DNA of 9,202 bases from Chloroflexota bacterium (GTDB lineage: Bacteria; Chloroflexota; Anaerolineae; B4-G1), in NCBI GenBank assembly GCA_024232355.1, contig JAAEPW010000551.1, positions 1 to 9,202 on the forward strand, given 5' to 3'. This document shows, piece by piece, positions 7,970-9,202 of this stretch. The position numbers were made by a program, and so were the translations under genes. A model generated the notes under the pieces. That model searched no databases, had not been told where the DNA came from, and saw only the letters and a program-made list of their open reading frames with translations. Each line of letters starts with the position of its first letter. Positions within the stretch are counted from its first letter, which is position 1.

Positions 7970-8028
7970 CACTCGGCGCCACAAGCGCAGGCGCTCACAC
8001 ACACCATCCACCGCAGCCACACACCCCA
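7970..8028. repeat. 59-bp perfect direct repeat, right copy
   Basis: Partner of 1-59. The match ends at 8028: the next base is T here and C at 60 in the left copy. It sits between the decayed RT remnant (8040 onward) and the sibling 3' end (7672-7969), so the repeated sequence belongs to the older element, not to unrelated host DNA. Confidence 0.9.
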
Positions 8029-8034
8029 TCACCG

Positions 8035-8450
8035 TCCAGGCAGCCGTTATCAGCATCTGTAGTACCACAGAGCGACGAGTCAGATACCTCACCGAGTCAA
8101 CTGCCCAGGGAGCGCGCTGGAGGGGAGAGAGATCACCCATCCGAGGTGGCGGATTTGATAGAGAGAGTGCCGACGACAGATGGGACCAGATCAGTCCTCC
8201 CAGAGGCTCGCTCACAGACAGAGAGAGTGGGGCAAGGGTGTAGATACATCGTTTCATGTCATTCCAGATACTACAAGTCGTCCAGGCTATCGCCAGAAGA
8301 GGCACCATGTCAGAGGGGCACCAGGTATCGAAGGAGCACCAGGTCAGCAGATGCACCGAGTCAGCCACCCGGGGTACAGGCTGGCAGAGACCGAGACCAT
8401 CCATCCGAAGTGGCAATATATGTTGAGAAGGGGCCGACAACGGAGGAAGG
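8035..8450 (-). repeat. Internal tandem duplication inside the RT remnant
   Basis: The thumb segment around LPLRMGG occurs twice. The plus-strand block CCATCCGA is at 8137-8144 and again at 8401-8408, 264 nt (88 codons) apart and therefore in frame. Flanking blocks also match, such as CACCGAGTCA at 8090 and 8354, GCTGG, and GCCGAC. The two copies are closer to each other than to the single counterpart near 1588 in the intact element, so the duplication arose in the sibling lineage. Confidence 0.72.
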
Positions 8451-9050
8451 TCCTTTACTCCGAGAACCTTGTTCGCAGAGAGCTGGGGACAGGCATCATA
8501 GTCAAAGCACTTCAGAACACCACAGGACACCAGAGGCAGGCCACCCACCAACGACAGGGCAAGAACCACCAACGCAGGCATCTTCGCTGGGAGACCCAAG
8601 GAAGAGGTGGCACATCCGCCCATTGGGCAACCAGATTTGGGGAGGACTTTTTTAGCCATCGCAGAATGTCCGGGCCAGGTCATTCCAATCGACAGAATCG
8701 AGATAGCAGGAGAAAAGTGACCATCCAAAAACCGCGATGCTTGATTAGCACGCCAGGAGGTCGGCAGAACGCAGTCTCCTGCAAGGCTTGATTCAGCAGC
8801 CCCTCCATCATGGCATGGACTTTCCTTCCATCGGCTATACCATTCTTCGATGCCAGGGGGCCACAATCGGACAGCAGGGGACAGAAGCGAGGACAGGAGG
8901 GAGCAGGCAACGACCAGGCCGGTCAGGAGAAAAAGCAACCTCCCGCCGGTGCACCAACGCCTCGCTCGCACCCCACCAACCTTCGACAACAGCTTCTGAG
9001 AAACCAAAATGGATCTTTATCTCCAATAGGGATAGAGAGATTCCGTATGG
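8040..9050 (-). pseudogene. Decayed RT remnant of a sibling retrotransposon
   Basis: Sense-strand translation matches the intact RT in order, but in shifting frames. Near 8950, CTGGRLLFLLTG matches CQGHKLSSLLFG (motif B). Near 8830, MEGLLNQAL matches the VERLVAAM helix after motif C. Near 8740, IKHRGFWMVTFLL matches VDKRWIIL. Near 8550, LPAKMPALVVL matches LPVQMKFLLL. Near 8400, LPLRMDGLGL matches LPLRMGGLAL. At DNA level, plus-strand CATCCGAAGTGGCAA and GGGCCGACAACGGA are shared with 1588-1630. Motif C reads NG where the intact copy has DD, and the matching frame changes at least twice, so it is non-functional. About 1 kb of C-terminal sequence (CCHC, REL) is absent between this remnant and the sibling 3' end. 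The edge near 9050 is approximate. Confidence 0.82.
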
Positions 9051-9080
9051 GGGTGATTTACTCCCTTCCACTTTTGGAAG

Positions 9081-9200
9081 TCAGCAAGTGATCAGGGACC
9101 TTCTTTTTCTATATATAATCGCAGGATCCAGCTGGAGAACATCATTATCAACTTTGAATATCCCGATCGCAATGTCAATCGCCTCATCGATGGAAGATGA
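9081..9200 (-). other. Short unidentified open frame in AT-richer flank
   Basis: From the window edge to a TGA at 9081-9083 there is an open frame of 39 codons whose translation includes AIDIAIGIFKVDNDVLQ. I do not recognise it. Base composition is clearly more AT-rich than in the element sequence, with a TATATATAA stretch near 9110 on the plus strand. It could be the end of a host exon or chance. The stretch 9050-9202 otherwise holds nothing I can name. Confidence 0.2.
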
Positions 9201-9202
9201 GC

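Noticed and set aside
7841..9007. Minus-strand open frame of 388 codons as a separate gene
   Set aside because: RT homology moves in and out of this frame, the motif C aspartates are absent, and the start lies inside RT-homologous sequence. It is the decayed sibling RT read through by chance, including the internal duplication.
9081..9202. U2 snRNA or spliced-leader gene as the insertion target
   Set aside because: Related elements target such genes, so I looked for U2-like sequence at both edges and found none. The visible target is sibling element sequence.

Overview
The window looks like eukaryotic nuclear DNA made almost entirely of non-LTR (LINE-type) retrotransposon sequence. One minus-strand element fills most of it, with a single intact 2242-codon ORF (341-7069). 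The protein order is two N-terminal zinc fingers, a long low-complexity linker, an OTU-like cysteine protease domain, a reverse transcriptase (RT), a CCHC knuckle and a C-terminal restriction-like endonuclease (REL). REL plus N-terminal fingers plus a CCHC knuckle is the plan of the early-branching target-specific LINEs (R2, NeSL, CRE, Utopia and relatives). A protease upstream of the RT most resembles NeSL, but here it is OTU-like, not Ulp1-like. I cannot place the host from the sequence. No bacterial operon, tRNA, rRNA or CRISPR structure is visible.

Layout along the minus strand (right to left). 9202-9081: AT-richer flank with a short unidentified open frame running off the window edge. 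About 9050-8040: a frameshifted remnant of a related element's RT, with an in-frame tandem duplication of about 264 bp. 8028-7970: a 59-bp sequence repeated exactly at the left edge of the window. 7969-7672: the 3' end of a sibling element, with a 9-nt poly(A), clearly homologous to the 3' end of the intact element. 7671-7070: the probable 5' leader of the intact element, with no ATG in its sense strand. 7069-341: the ORF. 340-61: the 3' UTR, ending in poly(A). 59-1: the second copy of the 59-bp repeat.

The intact element would act by target-primed reverse transcription. The fingers and REL bind and nick DNA, the RT copies the element's own RNA from its 3' poly(A) end, and the protease-like domain has an unknown role. 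The intact ORF and the perfect flanking repeat suggest a young insertion into, or joined head-to-tail with, an older diverged relative. The most interesting points are the OTU-RT-REL fusion with altered OTU motif residues, the junction structure (two poly(A) ends and a 59-bp repeat that do not fit a simple target-site duplication), and the ATG-free leader.
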